Below are positions 1 to 8,209 of a DNA stretch of 64,000 nucleotides, piece by piece. Source of the stretch: Abditibacterium sp. Its GTDB lineage: Bacteria; Armatimonadota; Abditibacteriia; Abditibacteriales; Abditibacteriaceae. The stretch covers positions 202,140-266,139 of the forward strand of contig JAUJNG010000005.1 in NCBI GenBank assembly GCA_030448265.1, written 5' to 3'. Positions within the stretch are counted from its first letter, which is position 1. Each line of letters starts with the position of its first letter. The position numbers and the translations under genes were made by a program. The notes below the pieces were generated by a model that saw only the letters and a program-made list of their open reading frames with translations, was not told where the DNA came from and made no database searches.

Positions 1-1738
1 CCTCGAAACGCCGAATCGCACGGCCTCCCATCCAATCCACTTCTAATTTTTCCGTCACGGCGCGCAGCGTTCCAATAGCCAGTTCCAACTCTTCGGGAAT
101 CTGCAATTCGAGCAAGCCAAATGGTTCAATGGCGCCAAGACTCGCCGAATCGACGACTTCATCGGGCGTGCCGTCGGCTTTGAAACCGCGCACCAGATAA
201 CGGTATTTGCCGTTGTCGCGCACGAAATGGGTCAAAACGCCGTCTTTCATCTTCTGCGCGGCGAGGGCGTATTTCTTGTCGCCCAGCACGCGAAATGCGG
301 TGATAAAAGCAGCGTAAATCGCGGCGTTGGAATAGGTGAAGGAGCCGACGAAGGTTTCCCAGGTGTCGAAAGCGTTTTTGTGAACGCCCGTCGTTTCGTC
401 CTGGCGGGAAAGCAGATAATCGGCGGCTTTTCGCAGCATTTCGGCATGCGTGGGCTTGACGATTTGACCGCGAATCGCGGCGCGGCGCGTGGTGGAAGGC
501 AATCCCGCGCCCGACCGTTGCGCGCGCAGTTCGCCCAGACTCGATTTCACTGGCGAAACTTCTGCCGTTTGTCCATCAAGCCATTTGCCGAACGCCCAAC
601 CGACGGCGCCGACCTGATCGATTTGCAGCATATCGGGCGGCAGACACCAGTTGGGAGCCGGTTGGCCGTTGAGAAAATAGCGCTGGTGCCACAACCCCGA
701 TTCGTCCTGATGGCGCGCGCACCAATCGAAAAAGCCCGCCGAAAATTGGTCGTAACCGGCGTCGATGAGGCCGGAAACATATTCGCCGCCGTCGCGCGGC
801 CAGAAGTAGCCGTAGCCGCCGCAGCTTTCAAATTCGGGGTCGAATTCGGGCGCCGCGACCGCCACGCCCTCTTCGCCGCTCAAAAGCGGCAGACAGAGCA
901 GCGAGCGTTTGAAACCCTCTGTTAAATCATCGGGCAGCGTCGCGCCGGTTTTTTCGAGGGTTTCCAGGCCAGGCGCAAGCCATTTCGCATCGTTTCCCTG
1001 GCGGGTTTGCAGATGCGTTTGGGATGGAATCGCGGCGGCGCGGTGGTAGTGACTGAGCGCCTCGTTCTGGCCGCGTCCGAGCGCGAAAATCGCGGTTTTA
1101 GTCACTTTTTCCTGTGGCTGAAGTTCGGCGTAGAAGCCAAATGCCCAGTTGACATCGCCGATTTCCAAATCCTGGCACTGCAAAATGCCGTTTTCGAGCG
1201 CTTTTCTGGCGTTGTGGCCCCAGTTTTCGCCCGCTTTGCCGCACTGCCAGCCTTGCAGCGCATCGCCGCCGACCGCGAGCGCGGTTTCGCGGTGGTTTTG
1301 CACCAAAATGCCCGATCCGCGCGAGAACACCACGCCGTTGCCTTCGCGGTGGCCGTCCATGTTCCAGTCGCCGAAATGGTAGAAACCGCCGTTGCACCAG
1401 AAATCAGAGCGATTTTCGACCTCAATACGGCGCACCAAAACCGGCAAGTCGTCGGGAACAACGTCGGTGAAGGTGATTTTGAGACCCAATCCCTCAACGA
1501 CGGTCTGAAGGACGTTGGAATCGGGCAGGTAGCTTTGATGGCGCGACCACTGCTCGCCGAAAGTCCAGTGCAGACGGCCCTGCCCGCCGTGACCCAGATA
1601 AACGCAGGGCAGACACTGATGGATGTGCTGGGGCGCGTCCTTGTGCGGGTAAAACCACGCCATGAGTTCGCCCGACTGTCCGAGCGTGAGAAGGGTTTGC
1701 GCGTTGCCGAGAGTGGCAGTGGGGAGGAAAACGGGCAT
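1..1738 (-). CDS. GH15 family glucoamylase-like glycoside hydrolase (3' part beyond window edge)
   Basis: An open frame runs from an ATG at 1738 down to base 1 without a stop, so the C-terminus is missing. The N-terminal 270 or so residues look like the beta-sandwich domain that precedes the catalytic barrel in bacterial and archaeal GH15 enzymes. Around residue 315 is GGYGYFWPRDGGEY, which matches the GH15 signature around the WPRD substrate-binding residues. The last visible residues (WMGGRAIRRFE) match the late barrel region. Family members hydrolyse alpha-glucosidic bonds of starch-like glucans or trehalose; substrate cannot be told. No signal peptide is visible, so the enzyme is probably cytoplasmic. 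The downstream neighbour is outside the window; upstream lies a long inverted repeat and then a divergent permease. Confidence 0.8.
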   Translation of the reverse strand, partial: MPVFLPTATLGNAQTLLTLGQSGELMAWFYPHKDAPQHIHQCLPCVYLGHGGQGRLHWTFGEQWSRHQSYLPDSNVLQTVVEGLGLKITFTDVVPDDLPVLVRRIEVENRSDFWCNGGFYHFGDWNMDGHREGNGVVFSRGSGILVQNHRETALAVGGDALQGWQCGKAGENWGHNARKALENGILQCQDLEIGDVNWAFGFYAELQPQEKVTKTAIFALGRGQNEALSHYHRAAAIPSQTHLQTRQGNDAKWLAPGLETLEKTGATLPDDLTEGFKRSLLCLPLLSGEEGVAVAAPEFDPEFESCGGYGYFWPRDGGEYVSGLIDAGYDQFSAGFFDWCARHQDESGLWHQRYFLNGQPAPNWCLPPDMLQIDQVGAVGWAFGKWLDGQTAEVSPVKSSLGELRAQRSGAGLPSTTRRAAIRGQIVKPTHAEMLRKAADYLLSRQDETTGVHKNAFDTWETFVGSFTYSNAAIYAAFITAFRVLGDKKYALAAQKMKDGVLTHFVRDNGKYRYLVRGFKADGTPDEVVDSASLGAIEPFGLLELQIPEELELAIGTLRAVTEKLEVDWMGGRAIRRFE

Positions 1739-1779
1739 GAAGTAGGGAAATCCTTGAGGAAAAAACTGCGCTTAAAGGC

Positions 1780-1959
1780 TAACACTTCACCGGAAGCTAA
1801 AGCATCCGGCAGGAGGCCTGCGGCCCTGGGTGCTGCACCCGCTTCCGCTCAAAATTGGTCGCGTTGCCTCGAACGTGGCGAGTCGCTGTTTCGACGGGGT
1901 GCGAAGCACCCAGGGCCGCAGGCCTCCTGCCGGATGCTTTAGCTTCCGGTGAAGTGTTA
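1780..1959. repeat. long inverted repeat, 55-bp arms
   Basis: Bases 1780-1834 and 1905-1959 are perfect reverse complements, separated by about 70 bases. The arms carry the core GGCAGGAGGCCTGCGGCC. The element fills the gap between two divergent genes, and its right arm ends 12 bases before the permease start, so it also lies in the permease leader. I see no other copy of this arm in the window. Confidence 0.95.
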
Positions 1960-1971
1960 AAATCCCGCTCA

Positions 1972-3399
1972 ATGTCACAACAAACGGAAAATTCGACTCC
2001 CAACGCGCCCCATCTGGCGCGCACGATGGGACTGGGCGCGCTCATCATCTACGGCGTCGGCGATATGCTGGGCGCAGGCATTTACGGCGCCATCGGTGAA
2101 TATGCCGGAAAAATGGGCAGCGCCATCTGGCTCGCTTTCGGGATGAGTTTGATTGCGGCAATCTTCACCGGCCTGTCGTATGCGTCGCTGGGTTCGCGTT
2201 ATCCGCGTGCGGCGGGTGCAGCTTTTATCACCTATCGCGCTTTTAACAAAACCTTTTTGAGCTATGCGGTAGGTCTTGCGATTTGCGCGTCCGGCCTGAC
2301 CAGTTTCGCCACCCAGTCGCGCGCTTTCGGCGGTTATTTCCTGGCGTTTTTGGGTTACCAACTGCCGAGCGCCAAGGGCAGTTTGCCCGTCGTGCCGCTG
2401 ATTGTGGGGCCGCTTCTCATCGTGGCTTTCATCTTCCTGCTGACGGCCATCAACTTTCGCGGCATGAAAGAATCCATCTGGGCCAACGCGCTTTGCACCG
2501 CGATTGAAGTCGGTGGTTTGCTCTTGGTGGTGGCGTTTGGCGCGCGTTTTATCGGCAGCGTTAATTTGTTCGAAGTGCCCTCGGCGACAAGTCCAACGGG
2601 CGGCGTTTCTTTTCCGAGCCTGGGCGCCCTCGGCGTTGGGACGCTGGCGCTACAGGGCGCGATTTTGACGTTTTATTCGTTTATTGGCTTCGAAGATATG
2701 ATCAATGTTTCGGAAGAAGTCAAAGACCCGCAACGCAACTTCCCGCGCGCTGTGGTGCTGGCACTTCTGGTGACTGCCGTGATTTACGCCTTGGTGGCGA
2801 TTGTCGCGATTTCGGTCGTGCCGTGGCGCGAACTGGCGGGCGCGAGCAACCCGATGACGCGTGTGATGACAATTGCGGCGCCCTGGTTCCCGCCGCGCGC
2901 CTTCGATATGATCGCGATGTTCGCCATCGCTAACACCGCGCTCTTGAATTACATCATGGGGAGCCGTCTGGTTTATGGCATGGCCCAACAGGGCTTTTTG
3001 CCACGCGTCCTGGGCGAAGTTCACCCAAAACGCCGCACCCCGCACCGTGCCATTCTGGTGCTGATGATCATCACCATTGGGCTCGCGCTGGTGGGAGACA
3101 TCAAGTCGTTAGCGGCCGCGACCTCGACGCTACTGCTCATGATTTTCGTTTTCGTGAACGCCTCGCTCATCGTGCTCAAGCGCAGGCCGAGCGAAGCCAA
3201 AGGGTTTTTCGAAGTCCCCACCTTTGTGCCGCTGATGGGAATCGCAACCAGCCTGATGATGCTGGTCGCGGCCGCATTCGACCCTACACGGCGCCCCTCA
3301 TTCGCCATCGCGCTGGGACTTATCGCGCTGATTACGGTGCTTTATTTCGTGATGCGGCCCAAAAACGTGAGCGATGAAACTTTGGCGGAATTAGGTTGA
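1972..3399 (+). CDS. APC superfamily amino acid permease
   Basis: This 475-residue protein has about twelve hydrophobic segments and the APC-family opening GLGALIIYGVGDMLGAGIYG, where the GAGIY glycines line the substrate site in helix 1. It should be a secondary amino acid or amine transporter in the inner membrane; substrate unknown. I chose the ATG at 1972 (MSQQTENS); the reading frame stays open upstream to 1855, but that stretch is only translation of the inverted repeat. The downstream gene is convergent, with another hairpin repeat between them. Confidence 0.85.
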   Translation: MSQQTENSTPNAPHLARTMGLGALIIYGVGDMLGAGIYGAIGEYAGKMGSAIWLAFGMSLIAAIFTGLSYASLGSRYPRAAGAAFITYRAFNKTFLSYAVGLAICASGLTSFATQSRAFGGYFLAFLGYQLPSAKGSLPVVPLIVGPLLIVAFIFLLTAINFRGMKESIWANALCTAIEVGGLLLVVAFGARFIGSVNLFEVPSATSPTGGVSFPSLGALGVGTLALQGAILTFYSFIGFEDMINVSEEVKDPQRNFPRAVVLALLVTAVIYALVAIVAISVVPWRELAGASNPMTRVMTIAAPWFPPRAFDMIAMFAIANTALLNYIMGSRLVYGMAQQGFLPRVLGEVHPKRRTPHRAILVLMIITIGLALVGDIKSLAAATSTLLLMIFVFVNASLIVLKRRPSEAKGFFEVPTFVPLMGIATSLMMLVAAAFDPTRRPSFAIALGLIALITVLYFVMRPKNVSDETLAELG

Positions 3400-3400
3400 T

Positions 3401-3497
3401 TAGCCACAGAGAACACAAAGAAGACACAGAGAGGCACAGAGAAATTTAAAAGAATTCTCTGTGCCTCTCTGTGTCTTCTTTGTGCTCTCTGTGGCTA
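3401..3497. repeat. inverted repeat, CACAGAG family
   Basis: Arms 3401-3443 and 3455-3497 are reverse complementary with one mismatch (core GACACAGAGAGGCACAGAG). It lies between convergent genes and could act as a bidirectional terminator, though no U-run follows. The right arm encodes the last residues of the neighbouring bioF-like gene. Related elements are at 35085, 39803, 42812 and 48438. Confidence 0.95.
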
Positions 3498-4606
3498 AAG
3501 CCCGCCACGATGCACGCTAAATCGCCCTCGTTCCAGCCCGCATTGATGCCGATTCGCAGTCTCGAACTTCCCACCGGCACTGTCGGCGGGCGAATCGCGC
3601 GGCACCACAGGCCGCGTTCGAGCAGCTTCTCCGACAGTTCCAGCGCGCGTTTTTCCGCGCCGATTATCACCGGAAAAATCGGCGAAGGCTGCAAGCGCAC
3701 CTCGAAACCTAAATTGCCCAATTTCTCGGCCAAAAATCGCGCGTTGGCCCGCAAGGTTCCGATGCGCTGCGGTTCGCGTGCGATGATTTCCAGAGATTTG
3801 AGAGCCGCGCCGACGGCGGGTGGATTGAGGCCGGTCGAATAAATGAAAGGCCGCGCCGCGTTGACCAGAAAATCAATCAAAACGCGCGGCCCCGCCACGA
3901 AACCGCCCTGACTGCCCAGCGCCTTGGAAAGCGTGCCGACATGGACGATGCGCTCGTCGCCGAGGCCAAAATGTTCAGTTATGCCGCGTCCGCTTGCGCC
4001 TAAAGTGCCGGTGCCGTGCGCGTCGTCCAATAATAAAAGGGCGTCGAATTCGCGGGCGAGATTCAACAGCGCGGGAAGGTCGCACAGATCGCCGTCCATT
4101 GAAAACACGGCGTCGGCGATGATGATTTTGCGATTGGGCGCCGATTTTTCGAGCAGTTCGCGCAGTTTGGGGTTCGATGCGAAATAACGCACCGTCGCGC
4201 CCTGGCTTTGGGCCAGACGGCAGCCGTCGAGAAGCGAAGCATGGTTGCGCTTGTGACAAAACAGCGCGGTCTCCGCGTTCGACAGCGCGCCAATCACGCC
4301 CCCATTCGCCGCGTAGCCGCTCGAAAAAACCAGCGCCGCCTCAGTTTGTTTGAAGTGGGCCAGCGCATTTTCCAACTCTTCGACAAGCCAAAACTGCCCC
4401 GAAACCAGCCGCGAGGCACGCGCTCCGGCGCCGAACCGCGCGGCGGCATCCTGGGCGGCAGCGACGACTTCGGGATGCCGCGAAAGGCCGAGATAATCGT
4501 TGGAAGCCAAATCGAGCGCACCATCGGGCACACTTTGCAAAGTGCGGCGCAGCGATTTCGCCTCGCGCGCGTTCAATTCGGAGGCTAATTCTTCCCAAAA
4601 AATCAT
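3446..4606 (-). CDS. bioF: 8-amino-7-oxononanoate synthase / 2-amino-3-ketobutyrate CoA ligase family PLP enzyme
   Basis: The 386-residue protein is an alpha-oxoamine synthase. It shows the PLP site LLLDDAHGTGTLG, the lysine motif HVGTLSKALGSQGGF and the C-terminal SSRLRIGINAGW. Family members condense an amino acid with an acyl-CoA; the DDAHGTG form and overall fit favour AONS (biotin synthesis: pimeloyl-CoA plus alanine), but no other bio gene is present, so glycine C-acetyltransferase remains possible. The final dozen or so residues (SHREHKEDTERHREFF) are encoded by the inverted repeat at 3401-3497 and are not part of the family fold: the repeat has replaced the natural end of the gene. 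Confidence 0.82.
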   Translation of the reverse strand: MIFWEELASELNAREAKSLRRTLQSVPDGALDLASNDYLGLSRHPEVVAAAQDAAARFGAGARASRLVSGQFWLVEELENALAHFKQTEAALVFSSGYAANGGVIGALSNAETALFCHKRNHASLLDGCRLAQSQGATVRYFASNPKLRELLEKSAPNRKIIIADAVFSMDGDLCDLPALLNLAREFDALLLLDDAHGTGTLGASGRGITEHFGLGDERIVHVGTLSKALGSQGGFVAGPRVLIDFLVNAARPFIYSTGLNPPAVGAALKSLEIIAREPQRIGTLRANARFLAEKLGNLGFEVRLQPSPIFPVIIGAEKRALELSEKLLERGLWCRAIRPPTVPVGSSRLRIGINAGWNEGDLACIVAGFSHREHKEDTERHREFF

Positions 4607-4613
4607 AAGGAAT

Positions 4614-4680
4614 TAATGGCCACAAAAAACACAAAAGTAGGATTGTCGAAACGTCCCTTTTGTGAATTTTGTGGCCATTA
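4614..4680. repeat. inverted repeat, GGCCACAA family
   Basis: Arms 4614-4637 and 4657-4680 pair (TAATGGCCACAAAA...), with 19 bases between. It separates two co-directional minus-strand genes. A related element is at 52064. Confidence 0.9.
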
Positions 4681-4683
4681 AAA

Positions 4684-5403
4684 TTAAACCGGCGGCGTCC
4701 AGTCGGGAATTTGATCGGGATGAACCGCGCCGTAAAGCGCTTTGGGATGCCCGCCGCGCAAGGCCCAGCCTGGTTCGCCGTAGCTCCAGTGCCACCATTC
4801 GCCGCGAAAATTGGTCAGGCCCGACGCGGTGAGAACGTCAATCAGTAAATCGCGGTTTTTGCGCGCTTCGCTCGACAATCCTTCGATATAAGTCGGCGCC
4901 GATTCCCAGCCCATCTCGAAGGGCGAAATGAAATCGAGCCGCTCGCCGTCGGCGCCGACAATCGCCAGATCGACGGCGCCGCCCGTGGTGTGTGGCGGCG
5001 GCGTGTCCCAGATCGGCGGCGCGGAGAAGACGTTGATATACCTCGTGACGAACTCGTCGCTCCAGTGCGGATATTTTTCGCGCGTCTCGGCCCACACGAT
5101 GTCATACATCGCTTTTTGGGTCTCGAAAGGCCGGAAAGCGCCCACGATAATCAAGCTCAAATCGTTGGGCAGCAGACTTTGGGCGTGCGCCAGCATCTTG
5201 GCGACCGAAAGACGCGCTGTGCCAAAGCGCGGAAAATCGAAGCGCGGGCTTTCGTGGAGCCATTTGAGGTCGGGGCAGACTTCGAATACGTCAACGAGCG
5301 GTTCGCCGTTGTCTTCGATGGGAATGGGAATGAGCCATTCGAGCGGCTCGCCGAAATGGTCGATTTCAGGCAGCGCGGGCGGGTCTTGGATGGGTTGTGA
5401 CAT
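4684..5403 (-). CDS. D-alanyl-D-alanine dipeptidase, VanX/DdpX-like (peptidase M15D)
   Basis: The 239-residue protein carries the zinc-peptidase motifs of the M15D family: PHTTGGAVDLAIVG (His and Asp ligands) and GEWWHWSYGEP (catalytic Glu and third ligand His). VanX-type enzymes cleave D-Ala-D-Ala; here it may recycle wall dipeptide. No signal peptide is seen. The ATG at 5403 is chosen because its A is the last base of the TAA of the upstream gene, implying translational coupling; an extension to 5526 has no family similarity. There are no vanH or vanA neighbours, so a resistance role is not supported. Confidence 0.85.
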   Translation of the reverse strand: MSQPIQDPPALPEIDHFGEPLEWLIPIPIEDNGEPLVDVFEVCPDLKWLHESPRFDFPRFGTARLSVAKMLAHAQSLLPNDLSLIIVGAFRPFETQKAMYDIVWAETREKYPHWSDEFVTRYINVFSAPPIWDTPPPHTTGGAVDLAIVGADGERLDFISPFEMGWESAPTYIEGLSSEARKNRDLLIDVLTASGLTNFRGEWWHWSYGEPGWALRGGHPKALYGAVHPDQIPDWTPPV

Positions 5404-6029
5404 TATTGGGGCGTGACCATTCGGACGAAAAAGAGCGCGATAAGAATGAACGTGGCGATGGTGGTGGGCAGTTCTTTGTTGCCGGAAAATTCGCCCGTCC
5501 CGCCGAAAAAGAGGTCGCGGCTCCAACGCCGGTTTTCGGTTGTGAAGGGGTCTTTATAAGGCGTGGGGCGCGGAAAAAGCGAGGGCACTCCAGCACGATA
5601 TTGGCGAAACTGGTCGCCGAAAAGTTCTTCCAGGCGCCCGCCTTCGCGTTTCTCTTTGCGCGGCATATAACCGAGGAAGAAAAACGCCATCCCGAACCCA
5701 AAAATGCCCCACACCCACAGGTTTTGCAGGCCCGACATCAGCGCAAAACCGATGAGAACACAAAAGCGGCCCAGATAAAACGGGTTGCGCGTGTATTGGT
5801 AAGGGCCGGAAACGGCGAGGCGACGGTCGCGGGTGAGGTGCCCGCCGGCCCAGACGCGAATCAGGGCGCCGATGGCGGTCAAAACCGCGCCAGGATAGAA
5901 AAGTTTGGGAATCGGATGGGAAAGGTAGATCATCAAACCAATCAGCGCGAAGAGCGCGAGCAGTTTGAGTTTTTCGATGAGCGGCTTGTTGAAAAAGCCG
6001 AGATTGGTTTTGGCGGGTGATTCGGTCAT
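5403..6029 (-). CDS. isoprenylcysteine carboxyl methyltransferase (ICMT/PEMT)-family membrane protein
   Basis: This 208-residue protein has about five membrane segments and the conserved SAM-binding motif GPYQYTRNPFYLG, found in ICMT and phospholipid methyltransferases, followed by EELFGDQFRQYRAGVP. It probably methylates a lipid or a small membrane-associated substrate. It overlaps the VanX-like gene by one base and so forms an operon with it. The hydrophobic C-terminal helix (TIATFILIALFFV) is an addition beyond the usual domain. Confidence 0.78.
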   Translation of the reverse strand: MTESPAKTNLGFFNKPLIEKLKLLALFALIGLMIYLSHPIPKLFYPGAVLTAIGALIRVWAGGHLTRDRRLAVSGPYQYTRNPFYLGRFCVLIGFALMSGLQNLWVWGIFGFGMAFFFLGYMPRKEKREGGRLEELFGDQFRQYRAGVPSLFPRPTPYKDPFTTENRRWSRDLFFGGTGEFSGNKELPTTIATFILIALFFVRMVTPQ

Positions 6030-6074
6030 AATGCGCCCTTAAAGGCTAACATTTTGACCACGCGACGGGAAACC

Positions 6075-6183
6075 AGCAGAGGAGCGGGGGAGCAGAGGAG
6101 CGGAGGAGAAAGGGCGAACGAAACAGCAAAGCAATTTCGTTTTCCCCTACTCCTCCGCTCCTCTGCTCCCCTGCTCCTCCGCT
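6075..6183. repeat. inverted repeat, GGAGCGGAGGAG family, copy 1
   Basis: Arms of about 34 bases (6075-6108 and 6150-6183) pair with two mismatches and consist of AGAGGAGCGG-type units. The left edge of the neighbouring SDR gene reads into it. Copy 2 is at 16381. Confidence 0.9.
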
Positions 6184-7187
6184 TGAGCGCGCACCATCAA
6201 CCCCAAAACCCCCAGCAACACCCCATACCCCAGCGCGGTGCGAAAACTGGGATGGGTTTCGAGCCACGTCACCAGACTGGTGCCGCGCGCGGTCGGAAAA
6301 TCGCCGCGCACGCGACTGTCTTTGGTGACGGATTCAAACAGGTTGGTCGGCGCGTCGGCGCTTTTTGGCTCCGGCGTCTTTTGCATCCAGAACGAGGTGA
6401 GGCGCAAATACAAGTCGGCCAGGTGCGGCGAAAAGCGTTTGGAAACCGCGAAAAACCAGCCCGCGCCGCCCACGATGATTTCGGGAATCGGCTTCGAGGC
6501 CGCCGCCACAATCGCGCTCGCCACGATTTCAGGCTGATATATCGGCGGCAGCGCCTGCGGTTTGACGCCCAGTTTGGTGCGCGCATTATTGAAAAACGGC
6601 GTGTTGATGCCGCTCGGCATGATGTTGGAGACCGAAACCGGCACGTCTTCGTGGTCTAACTCGATGCGAAGCACATCCAGATACGATTTCATACCGTGCT
6701 TGGCCGCGCTGTAGGCCGCGTGATAGGGAATGCCCACAATCGCCTCGACCGACGACACCTGAATCAGGGCGCCGCCGCTTTTTTTGAGATGCGGCAAGGC
6801 GACCATCGCGCCCCAGGCCGCGCCGGTGAGCGTGACATCGATGATGCGCTTCCATTCATCGGGCGTGGTTTGCTCGAAAGTGGCATACATTCCGGCGGCG
6901 GCGGTGTGAATCCAGGTATCGATGCGGCCATATTTCTCGACCGCGAAGCGCGCCACGTTCTCGATTTGCTCGAACTGCGCGGCGTCGGCCACGACATAAC
7001 TCGCCTCGCCGCCTGCAACGCGGATTTCATGCACCAGGCTTTGCAGCCCATCTTCATTGCGCGCCGCGACAACGACTTCGGCGCCTTTTTGCGCCATCGC
7101 CAGGGCTGTTGCGCGCCCGATGCCGGATGAGGCGCCGAAGATAACGGCGACTTGCTGATCGATTGGTTTAAGCGTGATTTTTCCCAT
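6147..7187 (-). CDS. SDR family oxidoreductase with C-terminal membrane helix
   Basis: The 346-residue protein is a classical short-chain dehydrogenase: cofactor motif GASSGIGRATAL near residue 19, active-site serine in QVSSVEAIVG and YxxxK in AAYSAAKHG. The C-terminal hundred residues extend beyond the usual 250 and end with a hydrophobic helix (ALGYGVLLGVLGLMV), typical of the membrane-anchored DUF-type SDRs often linked to lipid or phenol metabolism. The final residues (AEEQGSRGAEE) come from the repeat at 6075. Substrate unknown. Confidence 0.85.
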   Translation of the reverse strand: MGKITLKPIDQQVAVIFGASSGIGRATALAMAQKGAEVVVAARNEDGLQSLVHEIRVAGGEASYVVADAAQFEQIENVARFAVEKYGRIDTWIHTAAAGMYATFEQTTPDEWKRIIDVTLTGAAWGAMVALPHLKKSGGALIQVSSVEAIVGIPYHAAYSAAKHGMKSYLDVLRIELDHEDVPVSVSNIMPSGINTPFFNNARTKLGVKPQALPPIYQPEIVASAIVAAASKPIPEIIVGGAGWFFAVSKRFSPHLADLYLRLTSFWMQKTPEPKSADAPTNLFESVTKDSRVRGDFPTARGTSLVTWLETHPSFRTALGYGVLLGVLGLMVRAQAEEQGSRGAEE

Positions 7188-7256
7188 GATTGAGGCGCCC
7201 GACTTTGCAAGGCCCGTTCCGGCGCGGAAGTTTTAAACTGGAAAAGGGAGGCGGAA

Positions 7257-7490
7257 ATGACAACACAACAAATCGAAGAACTGGCGCGGCAGGTGAAAAC
7301 TTTGCCGGCGCAGCAACAAAGGGAAGTCGCGGATTTCGTGGCGTTCTTGAAGACCAGAACCAGGCCGCGCGGCACGCCAGGACATATGTTAAGGCCGCTC
7401 AAAGACACGCTTTCCGATGAGGAAGCGCGGCAGATGATGGCTGACATCGAAGAAGGCTGCGGTCAGATTGATTGGGAGGGCTGGAAATGA
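7257..7490 (+). CDS. antitoxin of a VapBC-type module (first copy)
   Basis: This 77-residue protein starts after a good GGAGGCGGAA ribosome site and overlaps the PIN toxin gene by ATGA. Its N-terminal half (IEELARQVKTLPAQQQREVADFV) resembles DUF2281-like antitoxin N-termini, and its C-terminal half has RGTPGHM and EEGCGQIDWEGW, also found in the second module at 9704. Antitoxins of this kind bind the PIN nuclease and repress their own promoter. Assignment rests on position and paralogy. Confidence 0.75.
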   Translation: MTTQQIEELARQVKTLPAQQQREVADFVAFLKTRTRPRGTPGHMLRPLKDTLSDEEARQMMADIEEGCGQIDWEGWK

Positions 7491-7873
7491 CGCAGACCTA
7501 TTTGCTCGACACCAATATTTTGGTTGCTTATCAAAATGGAGAAGAGGCTGTCGCGGGGCGCATCGAAGCTCAAGCAGTGGTTACGACCAGCATTGTCCTG
7601 GGCGAACTCTATTTTGGCGCTTTCAAAAGCGTTCGCGTGGGGGCCAATTTGAGCCGTGTTGAAACGACACGGCTTTTGCTTTCGGTTCTTTCCTGCGACG
7701 AAGAAACCTCCAAAATCTACGGCGACGTGAAAAACCAACTCCGCGCGAAAGGCCGTCCCATTCCCGACAACGACATTTGGATCGCGGCGACGGCGCTGCA
7801 ACACGACCTGGTTCTGGCCTCGCGCGACGCTCATTTCGGAAGTGTTGACGGCTTGAAACTGGAGATTTGGTAA
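7487..7873 (+). CDS. VapC-type PIN domain toxin (first copy, intact)
   Basis: The 128-residue PIN protein has all four acidic residues in place: LLDTNILV (D8), GELYFGA (E), DNDIWIAA (D) and SRDAHFG (D). These proteins are magnesium-dependent ribonucleases that cut tRNA or rRNA. The start at 7487 overlaps the antitoxin stop (ATGA) and follows GGGAGGG. A third gene begins on the TAA of this one. It looks functional, unlike the copy at 9937. Confidence 0.85.
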   Translation: MTQTYLLDTNILVAYQNGEEAVAGRIEAQAVVTTSIVLGELYFGAFKSVRVGANLSRVETTRLLLSVLSCDEETSKIYGDVKNQLRAKGRPIPDNDIWIAATALQHDLVLASRDAHFGSVDGLKLEIW

Positions 7874-8205
7874 TGGCTCGCTTTTGGAAAACCGACGCTC
7901 AAAATCGCGTTAATCCGCTTGTTCCCGACTGGATTTATTTCGTGGAAGTGTGTTCGTTCACCTTCCATTTCCGGTCAATTGAGGAAATCGAGGAATATCT
8001 TGAAGAATTTTCCCTCAAAATTCATCCCAGTTCGGCGGATGGCGTTGGCGACAACAATTACCTTTACGGCGACCATTTTGAACGGCGGAGCAACTTCGAC
8101 CGCTTGCCGCTTTATCTGCGCGAAGAACCCAAACGCTTGAAAGTCGTGAAGGCGCTGCAACGCGCCATTGAGGAATTCGGCAAAAACGGCGCGTCATCCA
8201 AATGA
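7873..8205 (+). CDS. hypothetical protein, third gene of the first VapBC operon
   Basis: A 110-residue protein whose ATG at 7873 uses the last A of the toxin stop codon, so it is probably translated with the TA pair. It is charged and soluble, with IEEIEEYLEEFSLKIHP and a later DHFERRSNFDRLPLYL. I do not recognise a family. Its place suggests a chaperone, accessory regulator or passenger of the module. It ends five bases before the convergent mgtE. Confidence 0.6.
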   Translation: MARFWKTDAQNRVNPLVPDWIYFVEVCSFTFHFRSIEEIEEYLEEFSLKIHPSSADGVGDNNYLYGDHFERRSNFDRLPLYLREEPKRLKVVKALQRAIEEFGKNGASSK

Positions 8206-8209
8206 TGCG

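Noticed and set aside
227..1942. Long plus-strand open frames (227-925 and 1007-1942)
   Set aside because: They are antisense to the GH15 gene, whose minus-strand frame is continuous and has WPRD-type motifs. The plus translations match no family.
4684..5403. Vancomycin-resistance locus because of the VanX-like gene
   Set aside because: No vanH, vanA-type ligase or two-component genes are nearby; a wall-recycling dipeptidase is the simpler reading.
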